Shown: positions 35,530 to 47,642 of the stretch, piece after piece
How the letters are laid out: each line of letters begins with the position of its first letter
Numbering within the stretch: the stretch's first letter is position 1
The notes under the pieces: generated by a model
Database searches by the model: none
Told to the model about the DNA's origin: nothing
Seen by the model: only the letters and a program-made list of their open reading frames with translations
Source: Dermatemys mawii
Lineage: Eukaryota > Chordata > Testudines > Dermatemydidae
Direction of reading: 5' to 3'
Assembly: GCA_007922305.1 (NCBI GenBank)
Contig: ML677326.1
Location: 53,456,453-53,520,452, forward strand
Length of the DNA stretch: 64,000 nucleotides
Program-made: the position numbers and the translations under genes

Positions 35530-35935
35530 GAAGTGGAATGATGACTCTGGGATTGTTTAGTCTGCAGATGAGAAGAATGAGGGGGGATTTGATAGCTGCT
35601 TTCAACTACCTGAAATGGGGTTCCAAAGAGGATGGATCTAGACTGTTCTCAGTGGTAGCAGATGATAGAACAAGGAGTAAAGGTTTCAAGTTGAAGAGGG
35701 GGAGGTTTAGGTAGGATATTAGGAAAAGCTTTTTCATTGGGTGGGTGGTGAAGCACTGGAATGGGTTACCGAGGGAGGTGGTGCAATCTTCTTCCTTAGA
35801 GTTTTTTAAGGTCAGGCTTGACAAAGCCCTAGCTGAGAAGATTTAGTTGGGGATTGGTCCTGCTTTGAGCAGGGGGTTGGACCAGATGACCTCCTGAGGT
35901 CTCTTCAAACCCTGATATTCTATGATTCTATGAAA
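35530..35935 (+). mobile_element. CR1 LINE 3' end
   Basis: The end of CR1 ORF2 is visible as GGATTTGATAGCTGCTTTCA, CTACCTGAAATGGGGTTCCA and GGTTACCGAGGGAGGTGGTG, followed by the short 3' UTR. The tail is GGTTGGACCAGATGACCTCC and two ATTCTATG units. This tail is the same one carried by the tRNA-SINEs at 22943 and 46485. Confidence 0.92.
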
Positions 35936-36014
35936 GAACATATTTTATTTATTTGCAGTAGTAATTTTTTTAAATGCCAAAGAGCCCATCTTAGCAACAT
36001 GTCAGGTATAATGA

Positions 36015-37365
36015 TTTGTGCTGTCAAGCAATTAAAAAAATTAATTGTGCAATTAATCGCATAATTAAGAATAGAATAGAATACCATTTATTTAAATATT
36101 TTGGATGTTTTCTACATTTTCAAATATATTGATTTCATTTATAACACAGAATACAAAGTGTATAGTGCTCACTTTATATTTATTTTTATTATAGCCTAAT
36201 ACAAGTACTGTAACACAATCTCTTTACAATGAAAGTTGAACTTACAAATGTAGAATTATGTACAAAAAAACTGCATTCAAAAATAAAACAATGTAAAACT
36301 TTAGAACCTACAAGTCCACTCGGTCCTACTTCAGCCAATTGCTCAGACAAACAAGTTTGGTTACAATTTGCAGGACATAATTCACGTTTATATGCCCCGT
36401 CATGTTTCATCCACCATTCCATAAACTGTTGATGCATGTTCATTTTCATCATCTGAGTCCGATACTACCAGCAGAAGGTTGATTTTCTTTTTTGGTGGTT
36501 TGGGTTGTGTAGCTTCTGCATTAGTGTTGCTCTTTTAAGACATCTGAAAGCATTCTCCACACCTCATCCCTCTCAGATTTTGGAAGAACTTCAGATTCTT
36601 AAACCTCGGGTCGAGTGCTGTATCTATCCTTAGAAATCTCATATTGATACCATCTTTGCATTTTGTCAAATCTGCTGTGAAAGTGTTCTTAAAACAAACA
36701 TGTTCTGGGTAATCATTTGAGACTGCAATAACATGAAATATATGGCAGAATGTGGGTAAAATGGAACAGGAGACGTACAGTTCTCCCCGAAGGAGTTCAG
36801 TCACAAGCATAATTAATGCATTATTTATTTAACGAGCATCATCAGCATAGAAACATCCTCTGGAATGATGGCTGAATCACAAAGGGGCATACGAATGTTT
36901 AGCATATCTAGCTTGTAAATATCTTGCAACGCTGGCTACAAAAGTGCCGTGTGAACGCCTGTTCTCACTTGTAGGTGACATTGTAAATAAGAAGTAGTCA
37001 GAAGTATCTCCTGTAAATGTAAACAAACATGTTTGTCTTAGCGATTGGCTGAAGAAGAAGTAGAATTGAGTGGACTTGTAGGTTCTAAAGTTTTACATTG
37101 TTTTGTTTTTGAGTGCAGTTGTGTAACAAAAAAAATCTACATTTGTAAGTTACACTTAGAGATTTCACTACAGTACTTGTATGAGGTGAATTGTAAAATA
37201 ATATTTCTTTTGTTTATAATTTTTCAGTGCAAATATTTATAATTAAAATAATATAAAGTGACCACTGTATACTGTGAAATCAGTATATATGAAAATGTAG
37301 AAAAATATCAAAAATATTTAATAAATTTCAATTGGTATTCTATTGTTTAACAGTGCAATTAATGG
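36015..37365. mobile_element. Inverted hAT-derived element, copy II
   Basis: The left arm (36015-36825) is a minus-strand hAT unit. It has the CTGTCAAGCAATTAAAAAAA terminus, a 3' UTR, a hATC-like EWWMKHDGAYKR block (about 36390-36430) and a transposase fragment (36535-36810) with IDTALDPRFKNLKF. The right arm (36845-37365) carries the hATC-end and 3' UTR again on the plus strand. The junction has GTTCAGTCACAAGCATAATT next to GAGCATCATCAGCATAG. The arm order is the reverse complement of copy I at 18700-19935, so both derive from the same palindromic parent. Confidence 0.8.
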
Positions 37366-39559
37366 ATAGGACAGGAGATTAGATTGAAATTGTTGCACTT
37401 GACAGCTGACCAGCACACATACTCGTTCCATAGCGGGTCTGGTTACCTGACAAACTGGAACTGGAAGTAGACTCTGGGGAAGGAATCCTCTAAAGAAGCT
37501 TGGAACGTCTAATGTGCTGTACAGCAAGGAGACAACCCTTTCCCTTAGCTCTAACCTTCATGTGTGGTGGGGTGGAGATAGTATCAGACTGAGACCCCAT
37601 AAGGAGGGGTGAAGGGCTGATGGCAGCCCTCTAATATGGAAGAAAAATAATCTGCACTGTAAAAGTTATTCCGGATAGTTCCCAGATGATTGAGTAAAGA
37701 TGCAGTCTAGTTAAAACACATCCCTTTTGCCTTGGCTGTTTTCCTGCCTGTTTGAAACAATGACAGATCTTTCCTATTAATGAACTCAGACTTTTTAACA
37801 AGACCATTGATATTCAAATCCCAATCCTTTGCAAAGCTCCAGATTGATACAATTATTTTAAGATTCAAAGATTTAATACAAGTGTCTGTCTGAAGCCTCA
37901 ATATACATATTTGTCTACAACAATAAAGTTTTTTGTGTTCACCACCAGTCATTTATAAGCCCAGGGACTCCTGAGAAGCTTAAATGTTACAGTTAATTAC
38001 TTTTTAAGAACATGTCTAGTCACAACAGTCATATACTGTATTATATTAATACCATTGAATATAGGGATATCCGCAAGAGCCAAATTATTTCACATGTGCA
38101 GATCTGTTTCCTCCTCACTAGCTTTCCTGAAAAGGAATGGGATTTTTGTTTGTGTCTTTACACATTTGTCAGAGTTAGTCTTATTATGAAATAAAAGAGT
38201 TGTTCATGAGTGCTAACCCCATTCATCCACAAATGCTGAAATATAGAAGAATCTAAATTTTTGTCAAGGAAATACTTTTTTAAAGAAAGACATTCTGCAG
38301 TAAGCTTATTTTGTAGAGCAAAAACATTTGACCCAAGTCCATTTCTTCCCATTAGCTCCCCTACCTTTTGTGTTCAGAGTTGTGTATTAAGGATACAATT
38401 GCTTTTTAAAAATTAATTACCTGCTCATTCATCCATATGCAGTTCCATGTTCCAGCTTGAAAAATGAATGGTTCTGTTGGCAAGTTATTATATGGAAGTA
38501 TCTGTCTACTTTTAATTGATATGTTATATAAAAATTAACATTACAGGTCTTCTGAAAAGAGAAAAATAATCTGTCTTCTTGCAAGGTTCTCACTCTGGGT
38601 TGCACCACTCAGGGACTAGACTGATAGGACTTCTCATGCTCTAAACTTTTTTTGGCTTCTAAGGACTGTGGTACCGGACAAGAGTAAGAAACAGCCATAC
38701 TTATCTGTTGTTAGGCACCATCCTGAACCTTTAAACTGCTTTTCTTAGAACTTTCCCATCAGTACCTGAATGAGTAGGAAGCAAAGGTTCCCCAAATAAT
38801 AATATAAACAATAAATATTAAATTTACTCAAGGAAGTGTTCAACTAGAAAGAACATTAAAAGGTTCATATATAAATAAAACCACAAATTGATATTTCTTC
38901 CAACTCTGAGGGGTGATGGTTAAATTAGAATCTTGTGGTATATCTGCAGAGAAGCACAATTACAAAATATATAATTCATCTCATCTTAAGATGCAAGCTG
39001 ACCAGGATTCTTCCTCCTGAAGAGGAAGTGGCTTGAGATATTGCTGTAAGAAGGTGTAAACAATAATGCTGCAACAGGACCAATAGCTACAAGAAAGGTG
39101 GTGTGGTTTTTTTGTTTAATGTTATGTACGGTGAGTAGATTGGCTCTCAAAAAACAGTGTTATACAATGGGAAGCTTATAGGATATATTTAGGGGAAACA
39201 AAATTTTCAAAATGTTGGCTAAATCAAATAAGGGACATCCAAAAACAATTCTAGGGGGCAGAGGGGTTTGCACTCCCCTACTTTGGACATAAGTATTGAA
39301 AGACTGAATCAGAATATCTCTCTAAAGACCAAATGAAAGTAATAGAGCTTCAGAAGGGCATGGAATGAGGATGATGTGCTGCCTGGCATAATTCTGAAAT
39401 TGAAATATCCTTGAGGCAGGCTGTGGAAGCTGCCCTATTTCACACTGAATGAACCTTGACATGGTCCTTTAGCTTTGGGTCAGCCAGGTGGTAGAAGTGT
39501 GAAATGCAATTAGACAGCCATTGAGATATGGACTCCTTAGTATCAGTGTTGCTTAGGAA

Positions 39560-39925
39560 ATTGGTGTCAAATGAAACAATAAGTTGGATGGATTTCCTAA
39601 TGGCTTCACTCTGCTCCAACTAGAACCCTCAGGAACTTTTAACAGTAAGAATGAGGACAAGGGCCTGGGATGGCATAGAGAGTGCACCTTTATAAAGTTT
39701 GCAGATGATAGAAAGCTGAAAGGGGTTGCAAGTGCTTTGGAGGATAAGATTAAAATTCAAAATGATCTGAACAAACTGGAGAAACGGTCTGAATTAAATA
39801 GGGTGAAATCCAATAAGGACAAATGCAAAGTACTCCTCTTAGGAAGGAACAATCAGTTGCACACATACAAAATGGGAAATGACTATCTAGGAAGGAGTGG
39901 TAGAAGTGTGAAAGGGCTCTGGGGG
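39560..39925 (+). mobile_element. CR1 reverse-transcriptase fragment
   Basis: The frame at 39584-39931 contains FIKFADDRKLKGVASALEDK, the catalytic FADD box of a non-LTR reverse transcriptase. It is followed by IQNDLNKLEKRSELNRVKSN, KDKCKVLLLGRNNQLHTYKM. The fragment is 5' and 3' truncated, with a frame break after the catalytic block. Confidence 0.92.
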
Positions 39926-39989
39926 TTATAGTGAGGGAGTCAGCAATAGCTGCAGCAGCAAGCCGAGGAGTGGCCAGCTATCAGGGTCC

Positions 39990-40190
39990 CATTGTGGGCA
40001 GCCAACCTACTATTTAAAGTCAGAGTCAGGTGTGAGGAATCAGAATCACAGGTCAATTCAGGGTCAGGAACCAAGAGACAGAAACTGGGTATCAGAGCCA
40101 GGAAATAAAGCCAGGGTCAGGAACCAGCAATCAGGAGCAGCACGAAGAGGCAGGGTTTGTAGCAGCAGCTAGCTGAGGTTCCACCTAACT
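39990..40190. repeat. GTCAGGAACCAG-rich repeat block
   Basis: Imperfect units such as AGGGTCAGGAACCAAGAGAC, ATCAGAGCCAGGAAATAAAG and AGGGTCAGGAACCAGCAATC follow one another. This may be a minisatellite or part of an LTR. I cannot decide which. Confidence 0.45.
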
Positions 40191-41670
40191 GCACAGACGC
40201 ATGTCCTCTATTCTCCCCAGGAGACGAGATTGTCCTCTCAGTCAGGCCCTCTGTGGGTGGTACATCCTCTAGTGGATGGACCCCTGAAGCTCATGACCTG
40301 CTGAGTGTGTCTGCTCCACAGGTGTTAGGTGGTGATATGGAGGCTGCAGACCCATGTCAGAAGATCCAGGCAGACTAGACAATGAGACATATGGATGAAA
40401 AGACTGAACTCTGGCAGTGGGATCTACAGGCCAATGTGATTGTCTCTGGGAGAGATGTGGCCTGGAGAGAATACTGCTGGCTCCCACCTTCCTACATTGT
40501 ACTGAACTGCCCTTAGGGGCTGGCTTAGACACTGCTCTCTGGTTTGTTTACTGTCACCATTAAAGCAGTTGTAACTAGGCTATTCTGGCAGTCCAAATAT
40601 CAGTGTTTTGATGAATTCATTGAGAGTTGGAGTCTGTAAAGCCTAGTGCTTGGAGTACCTACATCACTTACCTTTGAGCTCATGGTATACCCAGTGTGCT
40701 ATCAGACAGAAGGGACTGGTTTATCACAGCGCCCCTGGGGATGCCATTTGATTATAGTATTTTGAGACATTTATTTGTAGCCCTACCAAACAGTTTTCAG
40801 CACCCAGGTGTTCCAGGCAACCTAGATGTCATCGGAGACCCTGGCAGACTACAAGAGTGGCTGGCTAGACTCTTTTCTTGTGCGTTTTCAGAGGGAACAC
40901 AGATGAGTTAAAATTATTTGGCTTTTATTGTAGCTGATGAGGCCATGTGCACTCTATGGAGAGCTACTGTGTGCTCTTGAAGCTATTAGTTAACATGAAA
41001 GCCTGCTTTATAGATGAGCCTTTCCTTTGCCTCCTTTGTAGGAGAGGGTAAAGGATAAGACTGAGACCACAAGAGAATGCAGAATGACTTCGTTGCCTTG
41101 CCTTCTGTAAAGATGTCTGCACTGGTTTCTCAGGTTCTACATGTTAGGGCAGTTCTTCAAGTATTCCTGGCCTTTTTAAGAAGCCTGGAGCCATGCAGAT
41201 ATATGGGCATCTACTTCAGAGTACACAGTTTCTCCTGCAGCAGAAACCAGCTACATCTTATGTTGAACCAGATCCATAGTCTCATTGTAATAGTGATGTA
41301 GGGCTGATGGAGGGGTTCTTTTGTCACACGCACTCTTTGCTGCTAGCAAAAAAGTGAAAAGAGGGCATTCCTGGGATACCCCTGAGCCATGCTGATCATG
41401 TTTTTGGCCTCATGGCCGTTGCACCCAAATGTAAGTTAGAGCAGTCTGTAGGCTACTCTCTCTCAGTGCAGCGGGAACATCCCATGCACAGAATAGTCCC
41501 AGGATCTATGAAGTGCAAAGGTGAGTTTACCCCACTTTTGCACGCTGCTCCCTGACTTGCTCTGCTCATTGCATTTTGATCTCATCCAAAAATCTTGATC
41601 TTAATTTTCCAACTTTGAATATATTGTTTCCATGCAATTAGCTACTAATTCCCTATCTCCTCTCTTACAG

Positions 41671-41823
41671 GTTCATTATCTCATGGTTCTGTCTGCTAAC
41701 TGGGCCTATGTGAAAGATGCTTGCAGAATGCAAAAGTATGAGGATATTAAGTCAAAGGAGGAGCAAGAGCTTCATGACATTCATTCTACCCGCTCTAAAG
41801 AGAGGCTTAATGCATACACATAA
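41671..41823 (+). CDS. GPM6A: GPM6A exon 7 coding part (Val229-Thr278, stop)
   Basis: After TCTCTTACAG the exon encodes VHYLMVLSANWAYVKDACRM, completing transmembrane segment 4 and entering the cytoplasmic tail, then QKYEDIKSKEEQELHDIHST and RSKERLNAYT before TAA. The YEDI at 251-254 is a YxxPhi endocytosis-type motif reported to act in clathrin-dependent uptake of M6-a. Lys250, Lys255, Ser256 and Thr268, residues discussed for filopodium formation and phosphorylation, are all present. The tail ending LNAYT separates M6-a from M6-b and PLP1. Counted from here the five exons give exactly residues 78-278, the known length of the protein. Confidence 0.98.
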   Translation, partial: VHYLMVLSANWAYVKDACRMQKYEDIKSKEEQELHDIHSTRSKERLNAYT

Positions 41824-43247
41824 GAGAAACCTTGTCTTACTTTCTAACATTTGAATGCTTTGTTGTTTAACTAAAGGCCATCTAACCATTTTAAAAGCAA
41901 AAAGGAAGTGCTTCTCACACAAGATAGTTAGGGTGACTTGTAAATCACCTGAGTACAATTTTTGGTTGTCTAGCACTTGGTTTCCTAATTAGTTAATAGT
42001 TTGTGTGACCATTCTCTACTTCAAAGCTCCTAAACAGCCTTTCCTGAATCCTCTTAAGCAAATTAGTTCTGTTCAATCGAGGATACTAACTATTGTTAAA
42101 TACAGAGGTGTGTTTGAGTTTTTTAATCACTTTGTATGTGTTTTGCATAACACTTTTTGCATTGTTTCTTATATGGTTTTGAAAAAAAATAGCTTTTTAT
42201 ACTTTTTAGTTTTAATTTCAGTAACTACTTTAACTACAGGTATATGTCAAAGGGACCATTGCACATTATGTACAATATCTAGAGAAAACACACTGAGTTT
42301 CCTTCATATTTGGAAGTCTTGCCAGATGGCCCGTGGCCATCTTGATTGAGGGTCCTAAGAACATTTTAAACAATCAAAGGTGCAATTTCTAAATTTGTAA
42401 TAGTAGGTAAAAAAAAGTGCTTCTTATCTTTGTTAACATTGTATTATTCTTGATGTTCTTAAAAAATATTCTCTTTCAAAGTTTTATTGGTGAGTATTTT
42501 TGTTTATATTGTGAGCATGCAGACCGTGGTGCTAATAATGCATGGCCTCTTGCCTGTTTAAAGGATGTTCTACCACGGTTACCTTTATATAGACAAATGT
42601 TAACTAAATCATATAGCTGTGCGTAGGTTTGTGCAGAATGATCTCTTTGTAATTCAACAATGGTTATGCTGAATTGGAGCTGTTCATGTGCTGATATGAG
42701 CAATTACTGCTTAGCTACATTTATGAAAGTGATATATCAAAAATACAGTAACCTTACAAGTCAGAAGTCTTTTTACCTGCTTTAAAAATTTTAATAGATT
42801 GCACCTGTCTGAACTATATACATATATTGTATGTGATGTATTCAAGGAGGTTTCCATAAATGCAATAGCTTGGCTTGCAGCTTTCCTAACATACTGGTTT
42901 ACCCGCATTATGTGAAAGTGAGGTTAAAGGCCACTTTAGAGCTTATTGTATGGAAGTGTAGAAATATAGCTGAACATTTATTTTGAGTAAAAAAATGTTA
43001 ACAGAAAGGTAAGTCGTTAATTTGAAGGAAGTACCTGTATAAAATCCCTACAAAAATCAGTATTATTGGACCAAATTTGGTGTTTGCTCTTTTTTTTTTG
43101 CCTATTTCCAATGCTACAAGAATGCTGTAAATTGTCTTTTAAAGTGATGTATCCTGACAAGACATTTTTGTCAGTGTTAAAAATCCTAGATCGTTTTGTG
43201 CACTTATTGGACCATTGTGAATTCTCTCTCAGTGTAAGTGCATTTCT

Positions 43248-43253
43248 AATAAA
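43248..43253 (+). promoter_or_regulatory. Candidate proximal polyadenylation signal AATAAA
   Basis: A canonical AATAAA follows CATTTCT about 1.4 kb after the stop codon. T-rich sequence downstream is modest. It could give a shorter mRNA form. Confidence 0.5.
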
Positions 43254-43760
43254 AGTTCTTGAGTAAAACTCTTCTTTGTACTATCACTAGTTATGCATCA
43301 TCAGTAATTTTTAACAATTCTTGTAGTAAGTAAAAGGTAATACTATAGTTATTTGTGGCATGGTTATGCATTAAGTAGTATTAGTTGATTGATTTGGGAA
43401 AAAAAAATTGTTTTGGTTTCTTTGTTTTTGGTTTTTTTACACTTTAGACTGTCTTACCAGGTCACCAGTTTTCTGGTATGTGCAGTTCCGGTTCTGCAAA
43501 AAGTATTATGAACTTCTTTTGGATCCTATATTGTAGTGTTTCAGTTTTGTGTCTTAAACAGTTGGTGATGATTTTTAAAACTGTCTTTTAAACTCATGTA
43601 ATGATGTTGATGCTTTGGGCTTTTCTCTGGTATTAGAGTTTGTATTTTCACAAAGAATGCTTTGTAGCAGGCATTACAATTAATCTGTTTTGTACATAAA
43701 TGTGCCAACAGCTTGATGGTGGCGTTTTTGAAATGTAGAACAAAGTGCTTGCAAAAATGT

Positions 43761-43766
43761 AATAAA
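43761..43766 (+). promoter_or_regulatory. Candidate distal polyadenylation signal AATAAA
   Basis: The AATAAA is followed about 40-50 bases later by GATGTGTTTTTTTC, a GU/U-rich downstream element. It is the better-supported end of the GPM6A transcript, with cleavage expected near 43780. Confidence 0.65.
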
Positions 43767-44702
43767 CACACTTGTGTACTTTGTGTACTTATTAGTAGTC
43801 CCTGATGTGTTTTTTTCTTTTGTATGCACAGTATGATGGAAGCGACTGGTTAGTAGTGCTGGCTGCAAAATTATTTCCTCATCTTGCCAATATTTTTATG
43901 AGTTCAATATTTTTCCCTTGGGATGAAAAATTGAAATTGTGAAAATATTTGTGAACTGAAAACGCCAGGTTTTTTTGTTGCAGGTCAATCAGAATATGTT
44001 GATAATTTCAAGAAGTTTCATTTGAATGTCAGCCTTTTTTCTAGAACTTTTTTTGGTCTAATTAGCTTACATTTCAAAATGAAAAACCAGAAAACAGGAA
44101 CGTTTTATTTTAAAAATGTCAAAATGAAATACTTTGGCAATTAAAAAAAACTCTATGTTTTTAGAAGTCAGGAAATTTTCAACTCCCCTACCCCTGTTTT
44201 GCTAAAATGTTAAATGTTAACAAATCAGCATTTTTAATGAAAAAAATTATTAATCAGGAAATTGTTAACCAACTCTACTTGTTAGTCCCATCTCTCTGCC
44301 ATCAGAGGATTGTTCTCAAAAGTCTATTTTTTCAGTTTTCTGTATACAGTCTTCTTTTAAATGTCACAGACAATCATTCTCTTAGCAGAAACTGTGAGAA
44401 CAAATCCCATTTAATTGATATTTTCTTTAAAAAAAAAAGAGAGTTAGAAAAAATATGCCACAGCTGTAATGCTAATACGTTTCCAATGTAGAATATGTCC
44501 AGATCAACCTTATGATCTAAAATGTCTCATTGCAATGGTATTAAAGAAATGAACACGTCTTCCTGCATGGAATACTATGCACACAAATCCCAGTTGTGGA
44601 TGAAAATGAACAGTGGATTTCTTTCTGTCTGTAAGTATTCTATTTTAAACCACATCAGGACATCAAATTTAGGGGATAGAGGGAAGATGAATTATATACA
44701 TG

Positions 44703-45502
44703 TGTCAGGATTGCCTCCCCACTCTGAACTCTAGGGTACAGATGTGGGGACCTGCATGAAAAAGAAATAACGCCCCCAAGCTTATTTTACCAGCTTGGGT
44801 TAAAATGTTATTCCCCAGAACACAACTTCTTCTGTGTCTGGAACTAACGGATGCCACCACCAAACTCAATATTTCAAAAGCTAGGACAAAGGGGAGTGTG
44901 GGACCCTTCTTTCCCTTTCCACAAAACCCCCAAACTTCTTCCTTCCCTGGAAAGCTTGAGAAAAAAAAACAACCAAACCTCGCCTGATCCTGCGAGACGT
45001 GCCCGATCCAAAATCAGGATCTTATACAATGGAAAACAAGCAGTCAGCTTCTTAAAAGAAAGATTTTAATAAAAGAAAAAAAGAAAGGAATAAATCCCTT
45101 ATAACCATCAATAGAACAGCATCTACCATAATCAACAAAAGGATTCAGAAACCAAACCTCTCCCCTGAGGCAACTTTCTCCCACTGTTGATATCTCTGCT
45201 GAAGCTTACAATATCAAGAAGCACTCAGCCAACACTCACCACTGAGAACCCTCCAAGTGATAAAAAAGAAGGTAAACTTACTGACTACAGTACTTGATAG
45301 AATCTTATAGTTACAGTGAAAGACATAGCTGTGTTCATCCCATAGCCGAGGTGAACAGAGAGAGACCCAGAGAGAAACTGAAACTTAAAATCCTTTGTCT
45401 CCTGAGGAATTTCTCATTGGTCAATTGTCCACCTCTCAGGTTACCTTTAGCTTAACCCCTTACAGGTAAATACTAATTCTAGGCTACTTCACACTTATGA
45501 GA
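44703..45502 (-). mobile_element. Solo Gypsy LTR with 5-bp TSD
   Basis: This 800-bp block matches the LTR at 2097-2885 along its length, including GGATCTTATACAATGGAAAA and the A-rich GATTTTAATAAAAGAAAAAA run. It is flanked by ACATG at 44698-44702 and 45503-45507, the 5-bp target duplication expected of Gypsy integrase. No internal sequence adjoins, so it arose by LTR-LTR recombination. Its outer CA has mutated to GA. Orientation is taken from the 2097-2885 copy. Confidence 0.9.
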
Positions 45503-46484
45503 ACATGATTATATCATATCTTACAAAGTTGGGGGATGCAAAAAGGGGAAGACGTAATGATACACTAAACCTATGAAAAGTTTGGGGAGGCAACTACTCT
45601 CTCTTACCCCATAACACATGATCTCCCCTCCCATCCCTTGTCCCCCCAAATCACATATCGGTAAAGGGCCCAATTCACAGCCCTGTAAGACAAAGGTCTG
45701 CCTTACTGGCAGAAGTGAGCCCATAGAAATTTGAGAAATGTTACCTAAACTACAAATAATCAGTTCACTGTATCAAAACACCAGGTCATTTCGAGTACTA
45801 AACATCAGATATCATTTGCAATACATTTGCGCAGAGAGAAAAAAATCAAATATACTTTTCCAAAAGCTAGAATAGCAACACTCCATAAGTGCTAGTGGAA
45901 GGAACTATTATTTCAGACAACAATGAATGCTACAATGCACGCACCCCCTGCATCATACCATATTTGATGATTGGCTAATATAAGCCTGAATTTTCTTCTA
46001 ACATAAAAAGCAGCATTTACAATGTGGGGGTCTTTTTTCAAAATTTTGGAGTCAGTCTAGTTTCCTGGGGATTGCTTCCTGATGAAGTGGGGAAGCCTGC
46101 ATGTTCCATTGACCCTGAGAGTGATACTGCTGAGAGATTTAATATCTGTAGGGCTGCCCAACCCAGCCAGGTCAAAGGGTAGGAACCAGATGGAAAGCAG
46201 TCCACAGCCCTCCAGGTTAGGGGTTGAGTGATAAGCCAACAACTGAGCTTCATAAAAGAAGTTAAGGTATAAAAACACAGCAAGGTAGCCAGTCTGGCAA
46301 ATCAGGCAGGGATGCCTGAGCTTTGTTCATGCTGTCAGTAAAGTCTTAAAGAGCAGATTCAATATCAAACATGATCTGTCCCATTCCAAGTATAATAGAA
46401 TAAAAATACGTTCTAAGAGCAGATTTTTACAAAGTCAAACAAGCAGCACAGGCAATCCAGTTCTTATATCCTAACATGTACCGA

Positions 46485-46676
46485 AGGGGAGGGATAGTTC
46501 AGTGGTTTGAGCATTGGCCTTCTAAATCTAGGGTTGTGAGTTCAGCCCTTGAGGGGGCCATTTAGGGATATAGGGCAAAAATCTGTTGGATGATTTAGTT
46601 GGGGATCAGTCTTGCTTTGAGCAGAGGGTTGGACTAGATGATCCCCCAAGGTTCCTTCCAACCCTGATATTCTATG
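46485..46676 (+). mobile_element. tRNA-derived SINE with CR1-like tail
   Basis: The head GGGATAGTTCAGTGGTTTGA contains a good pol III A box (TAGTTCAGTGG), and GGTTGTGAGTTCAGCCC a B-box-like site. The body and the tail GGTTGGACTAGATGATCCCC...GATATTCTATG match the copy at 22943-23131. This copy keeps a better A box than the intron 3 copy. Confidence 0.9.
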
Positions 46677-47593
46677 CAGAACTCCTGAGAACTCTCATTC
46701 ACTCCAGAAGGTCTTTCCTGTCAGCTCATGTGAAGTGGAATAAGTTGTCTCTCATGAGGTCTCCTGGTACTGGGGGGAAATGGTGTGACAGTGCTAATAA
46801 ACATTACAGTGACTAGTGTTGATCATCATGCCTGTACCTCCTACCTGATTGTGAAGTAATTTAAATGTCAAAGATACATTTACAACTGCTTAAATAATGC
46901 TAAATCAGTAATGACAACTGATTAAACTGTCCATTCATATATATGTTCATTACTTAATGGTTGTTTACAATGCTGTGTATAATATTTTCTATGACTATGA
47001 TTGCCTTAGCTGATATCATGGCAAATGGGAGGCAAGCACCATAGCAGGTGAGCATCAGCAACATAAATCAGGGGAGAAAAAAAGGGTCCCTCACCCTGCA
47101 GTCATAATGTATATAACTATAGGTCAGTGCATATTTGATTATGCCTGACTTTCCCCCAGTACATAGTTGAAAACCTAAGATGAGGTGTCCAAAAATAGAT
47201 TCCATAGAGGTTGCTTCTGCCTAACCTTGAACTGTGACAGTAATGCCTCTCAAGAGCTTGATAGTCCATTTTAATAGCTTTATATGAAACAATACAATAC
47301 ATTAATTGTCAGTTGGTATACCAAGTCCGAGAAGAGCAGGCCCTCCGATGAGTTTAGCAACCTTGGCTATGCTCTGAAACATGATTTCTGTCTGGTTAAC
47401 TATGTGACACAGCAAATCTAGCAAAATGTTACCTGCTTTCAAAAGGAGTGGTTCCATAGTTTAAAGAGATATTTTTTTAAATAGTATCCTCTAATTATTT
47501 CATCACTAAATATACTGAACTTGAACGTACATGGTAAGTTTTCCAAAGCCAACAAATAATGATGTTCAGCCTTTTATGTGCAGAAATTGAACC

Positions 47594-47620
47594 TTTTTTT
47601 TTTTTTTTAAAAAAAAAAGA
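47594..47620. repeat. Poly-T/poly-A tract
   Basis: A run of T followed directly by a run of A forms a simple self-complementary tract. Confidence 0.9.
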
Positions 47621-47642
47621 GGATTTAATGGCATGGTAACAA

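Larger units (their letters stand above)
30246..41670 (+). other. GPM6A: GPM6A intron 6
   Basis: The 11,425-bp intron has GT...AG ends, with TCCTCTCTTACAG at its acceptor. Recognised contents are a 125-bp TIR element (34390-34514), a MITE-like repeat (34727-34938), CR1 pieces (35530-35935, 39560-39925), the inverted hAT-derived element copy II (36015-37365) and a GTCAGGAACCAG-rich block (39990-40190). I see nothing I can name in 30250-34380 (including a moderately GC-rich stretch at 33590-33830), 34950-35520, 37370-39550 or 40200-41660. Confidence 0.9.
41824..43785 (+). other. GPM6A: GPM6A 3' UTR
   Basis: Sequence after the stop is AT-rich, free of recognised transposons, and extends to the polyadenylation signal at 43761. 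A 3' UTR of about 2 kb agrees with the roughly 3-kb M6-a mRNA as I remember it. The absence of insertions here, against the repeat-laden introns, is consistent with constraint. The exact end is inferred. Confidence 0.7.
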
